Shown here in pieces: positions 38,782-47,872 of a stretch of 64,000 bases of DNA (its first letter is position 1; every line of letters starts with the position of its first letter). A program made the position numbers and the translations under genes. The DNA lies in NCBI GenBank assembly GCA_036245525.1, contig BTPG01000002.1, positions 163,876,738-163,940,737 of the forward strand. Direction: 5' to 3'. Source of the stretch: Semisulcospira habei (Eukaryota > Mollusca > Gastropoda > Semisulcospiridae). The notes under the pieces were generated by a model. It searched no databases. It had not been told where the DNA came from and was given only the letters and a program-made list of their open reading frames with translations.

Positions 38782-40866
38782 TTATAGGAGTTGCCCACGA
38801 CGTCTGCAGGCTTGTTCGTGGCTGCGGAGGCCAATCCGGGACAGGCAGGTTCGACCGCAGTGGCTGCAGGGGGAGGTATGGCCAGGGTTCTGAGTTGCAG
38901 CATCTCTGTTTTTTCTCCTGAGCCGCTTGTCCTTAAGGCTAGCTCTGCGAGAGTCCTCAAAGGAGACAGCTGCCTTGTAAATGGTGCCAGGTGTCACGGT
39001 CCACAGCAAGCGAAGACCACTGGTGGTGGTCGATTTGGCAGGCACTAAGTGACTTCTTGAGACAGTCTTTGTATCTCTTCTTTGGTGCCCCTCTGTCACG
39101 GTGTCCAGTAGCAAGCTCGCCGAACAGGGTGATCTTTGGTAGGCGATGATCCTCCATCCTGGAGACATGCCCCGCCCAGCGGAGCTGTGTCCGCAGCAGC
39201 AAAGCCTCGATGCTCACAGTTTCAGCCTGTTCAAGGACCTCGACGTTGGTGACATAGTCACTCCAGTGAATGCCCAGGATGGTGCGCAGGCAGCGCTGGT
39301 GGAAGCGTTCGAGGAGTCGTAGTTGGCTGCGGTAGAGGGCCAAGGACTCGGAACCATACAGCAGGGTGGTGAGGACCACAGCTCTGTACACGCTGATCTT
39401 GGTGCCTGTTTTCAGCTGTTGATTGTGCCACACCCACTTGAAAAGTCGCCCGAAAGCGCTGTTCGCTTTTGCCAGCCTGCTGTCAAGCTCCTTGTCCAGC
39501 TTGGCGTCCGACGTGATAATGCAGCCAAGGTAAGTAAACTGGTGCACTGACTTTAGTTCAGACTCGCCAATGGTGATGTGAGGAGGGTGATACACTGTCT
39601 TGGGTGCCGGCTGATGGAGGACCTCTGTCTTTTTCAGACTGACCTCGAGTCCAAAGAGCTGGGCAGCGTCTGCGAAGCAGGACGTGATGCGCTGCAGGGC
39701 TCTCTCTGTGTGTGCAACGAGGGCAGCATCATCAGCAAAAAGCAGCTCACAAATCAGTTGGTCTAGGGTTTTCGTGTGGGCCTGCAGTCGTCTGAGGTTG
39801 AACAGGCTGCCATCGAAACGATACCTGATGTACACTGCATCGTCATCATCGAGGTCCACTGTGGCCTGCTTCAACATCATGCTAAAAAAGATGGTGAAGA
39901 GGGTCGGGCCAGCACGCAGCCCTGCTTTACGCCGTTGAGAATGGGGAATGGTTCTGAGAGCTGGACAATCATGCTGAGGAACTTTGGGGGACAGCCAAGT
40001 CGCTCCAGGATCTGCCACATGCCTTGCCTGCTCACAGTGTCGAACGCTTTTGTTAGGTCGACAAACATTACGTACAGCCCTTTGTTCTGCTCGCGGCACT
40101 TCTCCTGAAGCTGTCTCAGCACAAAGACCATATCGGTGGTGCTCCTGTTTGCTCTGAAGCCACACTGGCCCTCTGGGAGGTGGTCTTCATCGATGGCAGG
40201 TACCAGCCGATTCAGGAGCAGCCTTGCAAGAATTTTCCCAGCAATGGACAGCAGGGTAATTCCCCGATAGTTGGAACAGTCAGACTTCTCGCCTTTGTTC
40301 TTGTACAGGGTGATAACGACAGCATCACGGAGATCCTTTGGTAGTGATCCTTTCTCCCAGCAGCAGAGAAAGAGGTCATGGAGCTTGTTGTGCAGTGCTG
40401 GGCCTCCATGTTTCCAGATCTCTGGCGGTATTCCATCAATGCCTGCTGCTTTGCCACTCTTGAGCTGGTGGATGGCTGCGAGGGTCTCTTCAGCGGTGGG
40501 CGGTTCGTCCAATTCAACCTTTACTGGGAGTTGTGGGATTTGTAGGACGACTGCTTCTTGAACAGTGCGCTCAGCGCTGAAGAGGCTCTGAAAGTACTCC
40601 GACCAGCGGTTCAAGATGGAGGTATTATCTGTGAGGAGTGCCTGGCCATTCGCGCTTCGCAGGGGACTTTGTACCAGGTGCCTGGGGCCATACACTGCTT
40701 TCAGTGCTTCGTAGAAGCCCCTGTAGTCACCATTGTCAGCGCAAAGCTGGGTCCTCTGTGCAAGTCTGGTCCACCACTCATTCTGGAGATCTCTGAGCTT
40801 GCGCTGGAGACTGCTGCAGACGAGGCGGAAGGCAGACTTCTTCACAGGGCAGGAAGGCTGGGCTAG
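38782..40866 (-). pseudogene. LINE A reverse transcriptase
   Basis: Two main frames (39877-40845 and 38957-40165) cover RT. Motifs include LKSGKAAGIDGIPPEIWKHG, SNYRGITLLSIAGKILARLL, GFRANRSTTDMVFVLRQLQE, VDLTKAFDTVSRQGMW, NGVKQGC and the catalytic FADDAALVAHT. Compared with copy B, a stretch of about 14 residues around QQGQVRLNSDL is deleted at about 39955, which causes the frame change. The C-terminal SHCGRTCLSRIGLRSHEQAC finger is in a third frame (38782-39168). It would prime reverse transcription at a nicked target but is inactive. Confidence 0.85.
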
Positions 40867-41973
40867 GTGGGCCTGATGGGCGGCTCTTTTTTTTTGCTAG
40901 GTGTTCCTGGATTTCAACATCGTTTTCGTCAAACCAGTCTTTGTTCTTCTTTCTAGCGAAACCCAAGACTTCTGCAGAGGATTTTGCAATAGCAGTTTTC
41001 AGTTGTTCCCAGAGTGTTTCAGGGGAGGAGTCTGCTGGGTCCGCTGTGTCTTTGAGCCTGCGCTGTAGATCTGTCTGAAAGGCAGCTTTCACCTCGTCAC
41101 GCTGAAGGCTGGCAACATCAAGCTTTTTCTTGGGGGGGCCCCCATTTCTTGGGTTTTGGCTTGACGTGGAGCCTGAGTTTGCAGCAGACAAGGCGGTGGT
41201 CAGTGTGGCACTCTGCGCTGGGCATCACTCTGGTGAGGAGGACATCACTGCGGTCCCTCTGACGCACTAGGACATAGTTGATAGTCGAAGGTGCCAGTGT
41301 TTGGAGCGAGGATGCATACAGGTGGTCTTTCGACTGTCCTTTTGCTGGAAAGTAGTGTTGGTGATGACAAGTTGCTGCTCTGCACAGAACAGAGCTCCAA
41401 CAGTAGGCGGCCATTGTCATTGCAGTTCCCGACGCCATGCTTGCCGAGGACTCCTTTCCAGGCTTCAGAGTCCTGGCCCACTCTGGCGTTGAAGTCGCCA
41501 AGGATGATGACTTTGTCATCTACAGGGGTGCTCTGTATGAGGCTGCGCAGGTCAGTGTAAAACTTGTCCTATTCAGCAGGCTCTGCCAGGAGGGTTGGGG
41601 AGTACACACAGAGAAGGGTGACGTGTTGCTGGTGTCTCAGTGGGAGGCGCATGGACATGATGCGGTCTGAGTGACCCGTTGGTAGGTTTTCCAGCTTAGT
41701 CACAATGGAGGTCTTGACCATGAAACCCACGCCTGAGAGCCGTCTTTCTGATTCAGGCCTGCCTGACCAGTAGAGGGTGTACCCAGCGCCAAGTTCTTGG
41801 AGGCTGCCTTCGTCCGGAAGGCGTACTTCACTGAGCGCAGCGATGTCGAAGTTTAACCTCCGCAATTCAAGGGCAATGAGGGCGGAGCGACGTTCAGGGC
41901 GTCCGCTGTCTGCTTTGTCGAGCATGGTTCGGATGTTCCAGCATGCTACGTTGAGTCCGGTCGTGGTCGTCAT
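40867..41973 (-). pseudogene. LINE A endonuclease domain and linker
   Basis: The frame 41569-41973 starts MTTTTGLNVACWNIRTMLDK and carries the N-terminal half of an APE-type endonuclease (LNFDIAALSEVRLPDEGSLQ). A shift near 41575 moves to 41118-41519, where HTDHRLVCCKLRL gives the terminal catalytic His-containing motif. The GDFNARVGQDSE motif appears in the frame of 41245-41481 and upstream. Copy B has the same domain uninterrupted, so these are decay changes of copy A. Confidence 0.82.
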
Positions 41974-42646
41974 GAGAGTGGATCCATTATTCTTTCTTGT
42001 TTTTTGACCGCAGGAGAAGATGCCCGTTGACCGCGGCTAGCCAACTGGGGTTGCGAGGGGACGAGCTTTGGTTAGGCCACCTTTTCTAGGCCCCTCTCCG
42101 TGTGGAGCAAGCAGTGCTGTCCCTAGAGAAGGCTGCTTGGTCGTTCAGGGTGTGCCGAGTGATGTTGTCATCCCCAGGTCAACATCAGGTGACCAATATC
42201 CTGAACCGCCTACATGCAGGTTTGAGACTGCGGCTTCCAGTGACATCTTTCACCTGCCGTTTCGCCCCTCGCCCGTCGCTACAGGACTTGGAATGGTCAG
42301 TGTCATGGTCCGTGGACGTTTCCTAAAGCCTGCGCGGTGGAGCTTTTTGGTGGAGTGCAGTGTGCGCAGTACTGGCCCCACCCTTTACACCCTTGGTTCA
42401 TCAGCCATGGCCTAGCAAGCTGGGACGATGGCATCGAGGTCCTCGGGCCGTAGGTTTTATATCAGACTGTCCTTGTCCTAGTCTCTGGCTCAAAAGCCTT
42501 CCCCGGAGACACGGGGGCTTTGATGTCAGGGGTTTCCTCCCTTAGCCTTTCCGCAGCCAAGCGGTCAGGCCTGCAAGGCAGCAGGGGACTCGTGGAGGGC
42601 GGGGTCGTCTATGTCCCGTGCAGATGTGAACATCTGCCCACTGCTC
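41974..42646 (-). promoter_or_regulatory. LINE A 5' untranslated region
   Basis: About 670 bp conserved with 51097-51768 of copy B and without a conserved ORF on the coding strand. Conservation between two independent insertions and a common 5' end (GCAGTGGGCAGATG on the minus strand) indicate that this is the full-length start and likely holds the internal promoter. Confidence 0.65.
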
Positions 42647-42654
42647 AATGGCAT

Positions 42655-43417
42655 AGCAAGGTCGTAAATGCAGACAAGGGCGCCGAGCCCCAAACAAGGT
42701 ACTCTAAGCGCCGTGACCGCTGGCGCATGAAACAATGGCTACACTCTCCAAGGGCTAAAGGGCCTTTAAGCTGGACGAACGGAACGTGGGTGCCAAAAGG
42801 CCCTACGAAAAATCCAGCGTCTCAAAGGCGAAGCCTACTCGTAAGCTACCGAGGTAGAAGACGGAGAGAACGGCGACGTCCCGTGAGGAGACTCGCAAGA
42901 AGGCTGTGAAAGTTATGGTGCCAATGCCGTAACAACAACGAAAAAGGAAAGCCCACTGGTAGCCGGCTCTCGGCCCAAGGGCTGGCTGTGGGTAGCTACC
43001 GCTACCTTACCTCGGAGACGAAGCGGGAACAGGGGGAAGGGTAGCCATACACCCGCCACAGCACAGAGGAGAGCAGTGGAAACCCGGAACGGCGCAAAAG
43101 AAGAAGAAGGTAGCGCTAGAAGGCGGCAAGCACCCAAGAGAAGTCGGCAATGAGCGTAGGCAAGACGAAGACCGGTCGAGGCATAGCAGGAGCAAAGCCA
43201 GACACGTCTTCTCTGCACGAGCGAAGTAGCAAGACTTGCTGGTCTCGTGACCGGATCCGGTAGGGCAGGAACGGGAGACAACTCTCGGCCCCTTTGGGGG
43301 GTTCCCCGAGTGCCTCCCGGGTTGTGTGGGCACACAACGGGTGAGTAGGCTAAAATTGAGCTAGTAGTAGACACTTCCACAAAGTCATGTCATCGGTAAT
43401 GTTTTTGAGGAAACAAA
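42655..43417 (-). promoter_or_regulatory. E5 leader and 5' terminal repeat
   Basis: Sequence between the displaced gag start and the outer end of E5. The leader (42655-43244) has no domain-coding ORF. The terminal repeat from about 43245 has GGGAGACAACTCTCGGCCCC, GTGTGGGCACACAACGGGTG and AAGTCATGTCATCGGTAATG, and ends TTTTTGAGGAAACAAA at about 43417. As in other DIRS elements it should contain the element promoter. Confidence 0.6.
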
Positions 43418-44557
43418 AAAAAAAGGTAATGTGTTGTGACATGAACAAAAGTCCTTTTCTATATATAGTGTAGGCTATACAATTGCCATAATGATCAACA
43501 CGTTTGATTGTGGGCGTATACGGCAAGACAGAAGATACAACAACACTTCATGTTTACATAATGAATTATCAAACGCACGACATAGTTCTTCACCCGTTTC
43601 TGGGCTCTGTCATACAGAAACATTCAATCATTACGTGCCCCTCGTAGTTAGACAACAACAACAAAAAAAAAAAAAGAAAAAAGGAAGAGGCATGACAAAA
43701 AATCGATGAAAACAAGGAGATCAGATCGATAATAGTGTTCCTCACCGTGTTCCTAACACCCTTTCAAGCAAATCTCCGTTATCTCAAGTCCATCAATCTT
43801 CAAAATTAAAAGTTCAAACAATTATGAAATCACTTGTTTCACCATTTTCTCAGATGAAAGGAATCTCGAGAAATATTTCGACAGCAAGTGCGCGAAAGGA
43901 GGCCAAGTGCGCCTCCATCTTGAATCCAAGGTAACTACCGGTGCACAATGCTCATTTCCTCTATGAACGGTGTATATATTTCTATTAAAATTAACTATAG
44001 AATCGACTAAAAACACATTAAATGTTCGTATAATATCTTATGAAACGTATTTTGTTTATATTAATAAGCAAAGATTACGATTTACAGCAGAAATAGTTAG
44101 TTTAGAGATTATAATTGTAGTTTGAGCTTGCCCTCTAACAAAATAGTTTGTATAAACCATATTTAAAATAAAACAATACAAATATAGATCACCATTTTTC
44201 AAACGATAACGTTACTTTCCTGAATTAAGTATTTCTACAATATGCTTTTAGTCGTTGGCTTATCAAATTTAAATGTGTTAGATTAATCGAAAACGAAAGT
44301 TCATCAGAGTTACTACCCTTAGAGTAAAACTGCACATGGACAAGTGCCTGCCAAGGCCCTTCACTTGATACATCTGATACAGGTATGTTGCTTTGCTGAC
44401 AGCAACGGAGGGGGTTTCGCTGCCTTACTAGTCAAGTGTGCTGATGCTAACGTGGAAGCTGTCGATGCAGTCTGCGCCCACCCTGGTGTTGCTGAGTCTG
44501 CTCCAGTTCACAATAACATGTTTCTTCATTGTGTGTCACCAATAGGCTTACAGTTTG

Positions 44558-44625
<68 letters not shown>

Positions 44626-44636
44626 ACTTTAATGAC
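43418..44636. promoter_or_regulatory. Intergenic region between ZDHHC and URI1, candidate shared promoter
   Basis: The only long stretch between the two divergent host genes that is not transposon. It is AT-rich and has no confirmed coding exon. A CCTCCATCTTGAATCC motif at about 43910-43925 resembles a YY1-type site. On the minus strand it reads CAAGATGGAGGC, close to the TISU initiator of housekeeping genes. CCAAG|GTAACT at 43930/43931 could be the donor of a non-coding URI1 first exon, paired with the TGTGTGCAG acceptor at 44625. A poly-A-rich tract lies at 43656-43690. Both genes point away from this region. The placement is inference from gene orientation. Confidence 0.4.
44560..44622 (+). 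repeat. (TG)n microsatellite immediately upstream of URI1 exon
   Basis: About 31 TG dinucleotides run directly into TGCAG at 44621-44625, the presumed acceptor of the first coding exon of URI1. The repeat takes the place of a normal polypyrimidine tract. Confidence 0.95.
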
Positions 44637-44716
44637 ATGGACTCCAACCATCTTGCACGTCTTCGATGGGAACAGGAACGAGCTTTACAGAACACAGAGG
44701 ACAACCTTGCACAATG
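44637..44716 (+). CDS. URI1: URI1, first coding exon
   Basis: The ATG at 44637 begins MDSNHLARLRWEQERALQN, corresponding to the short helix at the N-terminus of URI (ARLREEQE region of vertebrate proteins). The exon ends CAATG|GTGACG, splitting a Trp codon TG|G. The exon could extend left to 44626 if TGTGCAG is an acceptor. URI is an unconventional prefoldin of the R2TP/prefoldin-like (PAQosome) chaperone complex and binds the RNA polymerase subunit RPB5. Identification comes from this exon plus the three downstream ones read in order. Confidence 0.8.
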
Positions 44717-45503
44717 GTGACGATGTTACTGTGATACTTTCCCCACATTTTAAGTATACATTCAACCCTGATGCACTAATGCAAGATACCAACTGACCTT
44801 GAAGGTTAAAAAATGGTGCAAAAAGAGTATAGATATTAGCGACAAATGTTCCTAGCACCACCTGTGAACTGTCATAGTCAGTGCACATCTTGCTGCAGTG
44901 TGTGAAGGCTAAGGGAGATAAACAGTAGCTATACAGATTCAGGTCTCATGAATGTTGTTATTTTTCATGAAAAAAAGGTTCTAAACACAGCTTCTATATA
45001 GCATCTCTAATAGTTTATACATGGTAAAATTGTTTATCATACCTATTCTACATGGCAAACACAATAAACAACCTTATACAAAAAAATGCCGTTTGGCATG
45101 CAATTTTCAAACAATTACTTTCTGAAGATCAGAGTAAAGAAGAGAGTGCAAATTGTTGAAAGTAGCATATGTTGCCAGTAAATAGTTAGGTTTTAAACAC
45201 ATAGTCCGGTTTTAATTAATTTAACCCCACGGCCGCATTTCCCAAATTTTGGAGGTGTCACTAATCAACTATGTACCAGTTGCAGGAGATGGATCGACCA
45301 TGATAATTCAAGGGTAGTGCCAGATTAGCTTTAATCAACTATGTACCAGTTGCAGGAGATGGATCGACCATGATAATTCAAGGGTAGTGCCAGATTAGCT
45401 TCAGGCACCAAGCTAATCTGGCACTACCCTTGAATTATCATGGTTCGATCCATCTCTGCTGTTGGGCGTTGGGGTTAATGGATTAAACATGTTATTTGTG
45501 CAG
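44717..45503 (+). other. URI1 intron 1 with duplicated foldback repeats
   Basis: Donor GTGACG, acceptor TTATTTGTGCAG at 45503. From 45230 it contains foldback units: a direct duplication of about 75 bp (TAATCAACTATGTACCAGTT at about 45262 and 45332) and the hairpin 45356-45456. The part 44717-45229 is AT-rich with nothing recognised. Confidence 0.65.
45356..45456. repeat. Foldback element with 45-bp arms
   Basis: The arm GATGGATCGACCATGATAAT through CAAGGGTAGTGCCAGATTAG is mirrored by CTAATCTGGCACTACCCTTG through ATTATCATGGTTCGATCCAT around an 8-base loop, with one extra base. Matching single arms occur at 45292-45330, 780-815 and elsewhere. Confidence 0.85.
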
Positions 45504-45582
45504 GGAAAAATTTCGTTCAGACTATGTGGCACTGAGGGAGAGGCTGAAGACACTGCCTGACAAAGTCATTCATGATGTTATG
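45504..45582 (+). CDS. URI1: URI1, second coding exon
   Basis: The exon starts after TTTGTGCAG with G, completing Trp, and encodes EKFRSDYVALRERLKTLPDK then VIHDVM, ending ATG|GTATGT. Length 79 bp equals one base plus 26 codons. The YxALRERLxTLPDK motif is diagnostic of the first prefoldin helix of URI proteins. It continues in phase 0 to the exon at 52001. Confidence 0.9.
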
Positions 45583-46386
45583 GTATGTTAACTCTTTCAT
45601 CTGAGGGACAATACACCATGATATAGCTCAAGTATGATACTTCTAGGGTGTTGCCAGAATGGCTTTGCCATGTCCAGACACCAACTATGTTGGCACCACT
45701 CGACCCATTACATCATGAGGCTGATTTTTTAAAAAAATACTTTGCTTATCCCGAAGTTATCATCCTATGAAGGCTACATTACAGATTAGGAGATAGATCA
45801 ACTGTTTTAGTTCAACCGTGGTGCAAGAATAGCTTGGCGCCTTAGGCGCCAAGCTATTCTGGCACCATCCTTGAACTATCTCAGTCACATTTATTTCAAG
45901 CAATAGGTGTATCAGGGTGAAAAGGGTTAAACTATTCTGGTTGATCTATCTCCTGAACTGCAGTGTAATCAAGAGAGGAAATGGGAATATTTAAAAATGT
46001 TTATCCTAGAGCACAGTGTGTTGTTGCAGCCTACTTGCAATCAGAGCTAACAGCAAAAATATCACCCATATCCCTTAACAAAATTGTTTCTGTATTTGAC
46101 AAATACATTCTGACAGGTTAGAAAAAATAGAAGGCCATCTGTCATAGAGACAACATAAATTTGAAAAAAGAGAGAAAAAACTACTGGTCAGTTTAAGAAT
46201 ACAGTGGCTGGTTTTGTGCTTGCAAGTCAGATGCACATAATTATGTACGTGTACACTGTTGCAATTTGCAGCAGGTTCCATGGTGACATGAACCCCACTC
46301 CACCCAACCCCTTGCGTCAGTCATCCGTTGGTGTACATATATGCAGTTCTGCAATTGGTGTTGAAACATGTACTTTTACTGTTGTG
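45583..46386 (+). repeat. URI1 intron 2, left part with palindromic foldback element
   Basis: Donor GTATGT. The hairpin at 45811-45875 has TTCAACCGTGGTGCAAGAAT with AGCTTGGCGCC mirrored by GGCGCCAAGCTATTCTGGCA and CCATCCTTGAA around two bases. This is the same family as 52303-52380. 45900-46386 is AT-rich without recognised content, ending with the CAACTAACAT target duplication at 46387-46396. Confidence 0.7.
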
Positions 46387-46435
46387 CAACTAACATTCAT
46401 GGCTTGACTTCACGAACGAAGATTCTATAGGGCTT

Positions 46436-47872
46436 CAGGGCCTCAGATCCACGAGGGCTTCAATAGGACATTTGTCCTGAACAACATTGGTTCAATAGGT
46501 CATTTGTCCTGCCTGAGAAAAACCAATAGGACATTTTTGTCCTCAAACCATTGAATCAATAAGACATTAAGACATGCTCCATCACTGTTCTTGCCATTGT
46601 TTCACCGGTGCCATCAGGTACTTGCACATTGGCCAGGTAGTGAGTGATAGGCTTCATTTGAGAATTAATCACTCTAACCAGTATTGCAAAGCGCTTGGTA
46701 TTTGTTCGGTCAGTGGACTCGTCGACTTTGAGAGTGACAACATGAGAGTTTTCAATGTGTTCTGCCACTTGTGTTTCGATAGTGTCAGACATTGCCTTCA
46801 AAAATTCATAGAATGATTCAGTACTTTCATATTTTGTTGACTTTGAGATTTCAATTTGTTTGACAAATGGTGTTTCCACGGACTTCAGCAAGTTGAGCAA
46901 TGACTTGAATTTACTGCATGCTAAATTCTCCTTGATAATCCAGTATGCAGCTCGTATGGCAACTGCAGCCCCTTTCTCTTGAGCAGATAGAAGGCAGATC
47001 GCTATCTCATCAGTGTTTTTCTGAAGGGCAGGAACTTTCAAGCTGTCCCTGTGTTCTTTTGTTACTTCATGGTCTGAAAGCGCCGACTTGCGAAAATTGA
47101 TGCATCCGCTTGTGAAGGCATTTTTCATGTTTCCATTGTTACATGCAGTGCAAAACATCTTTTCGTTCTCATAACGTAACCATTTAAAAGAAAGTGTCCA
47201 CGCTTGCACAAACTTTCTAGTAGTAGTGGATTCTTCTTTTTCGGCTGGTTCTGCCTGTTTTGTTTGTGCATTATCACACGATGTAGATGGCTGTGGATTG
47301 GGAGCGTCGCCCGTCATATCTAGATCTATCACCTCTCTTCTTTCTTCTTCTGTCGCTTGAGAAGCGCTTGTTTGGTCGGATGCATTAGTTTCTTCTCTCA
47401 CATCTTTAACGGTTTTACCAAAACCGAAGTTTTTCAGCTGTTGCTGCTTTGAATCAGCTTTTATTTTCTTTTTCGGAGGCATCGCCAGTCGGATTCGCGA
47501 GTATCGAAAACGAAAGCTGTGTAAGGGAAACCACTCTGCGCATGACAACCAACCAGTGTATGGTTACGACTGCTGGTGCAGACGCACTAACTAAGCCTAT
47601 CCTTTATCGATCGGTTTCGCAAAGAGGAAAGGGCAAGTGCACTAAGCTAGTCCTTTTTCAAGTTGAATGTCGCGATGTAGGCCTAACGGCCAGTAACGGG
47701 TAACGCAGTTATTAAAATGAACGATGTCCGGCCTTTACGCAGCTTCGATCGGACAATGACCACCTTCATTAAAAAGCAATAAGACATTTGACAGATTGAA
47801 GGCAAATTTAATAGGACATTTGGATTTTTTATTGGATAATTGTCCGATGTCCGACGTGGATCTGAGGCCCTG
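46436..47872 (-). mobile_element. hAT-like DNA transposon, internally shortened
   Basis: The 1437-bp element has 18-bp terminal inverted repeats CAGGGCCTCAGATCCACG. GGGCTT is found on both sides (46430-46435 and 47873-47878). hAT normally makes 8 bp, so two positions have diverged or the ends are slightly misplaced. Subterminal ATAGGACATTTGTCC-type motifs occur several times at the left end and AATAGGACATTT/AATAAGACATTT at the right. It splits the last codons of the LINE B ORF. Its own ORF (46556-47548) is truncated. Confidence 0.82.
46556..47548 (-). pseudogene. Truncated hAT-like transposase (TTF-type finger, ZNF862/KIAA1586-like)
   Basis: This minus-strand frame of 330 codons begins a few residues before MPPKKKIKADSKQQQLKNFG. 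A basic, low-complexity N-terminus is followed by a TTF/BED-like zinc finger with WLRYENEKMFCTACNNG and SALSDHEVTKEHRDSL (about residues 120-170). Then comes the start of the RNase H-fold region with VDESTDRTNTKRFAILVRVI (about residue 275-295), containing a conserved Asp-Glu-Ser. The protein stops at about one third to one half of normal length, before the dimerisation region. It cannot be an active transposase, but it could still bind the element ends. Confidence 0.8.

Larger units (their letters stand above)
38755..42646 (-). mobile_element. RTE-like LINE, copy A
   Basis: This minus-strand LINE of 3.9 kb is bounded by an 8-bp duplication, AATGGCAT, at 38747-38754 and 42647-42654. Its 5' untranslated region (about 41974-42646), endonuclease and RT match copy B closely. 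The 3' end is GAAGTCAAGCCAAG. It is inserted at the first codon of the E5 gag, so the duplication re-creates the gag ATG. The clade is RTE-like by domain order (one ORF with APE endonuclease, RT and a terminal Cys/His finger). The exact clade is uncertain. Confidence 0.88.
33272..43417 (-). mobile_element. DIRS-like retrotransposon E5, best preserved copy, with LINE A inside
   Basis: Terminal repeats at 33272-33500 and about 43245-43417 are inverse copies sharing GACATGACTTTGTGGAAATG and GGGGCCGAGAGTTGTCTCCC-type blocks. The ICR is at 33525-33625. Minus-strand order is leader (42655-43244), LINE A (38755-42646), gag (36702-38754), RT-RNase H (34621-36680) and recombinase (33725-34815). Apart from the LINE, the full set of DIRS functions can be followed, interrupted by two single-base frameshifts, one stop codon and one active-site substitution. 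Most likely it lies in an upstream intron of ZDHHC. Confidence 0.92.

Noticed and set aside
44344..44796. A 150-codon ORF through the TG repeat before URI1
   Set aside because: It contains a Val-Cys run from the repeat, passes through the URI1 exon in a wrong frame and has no domain.
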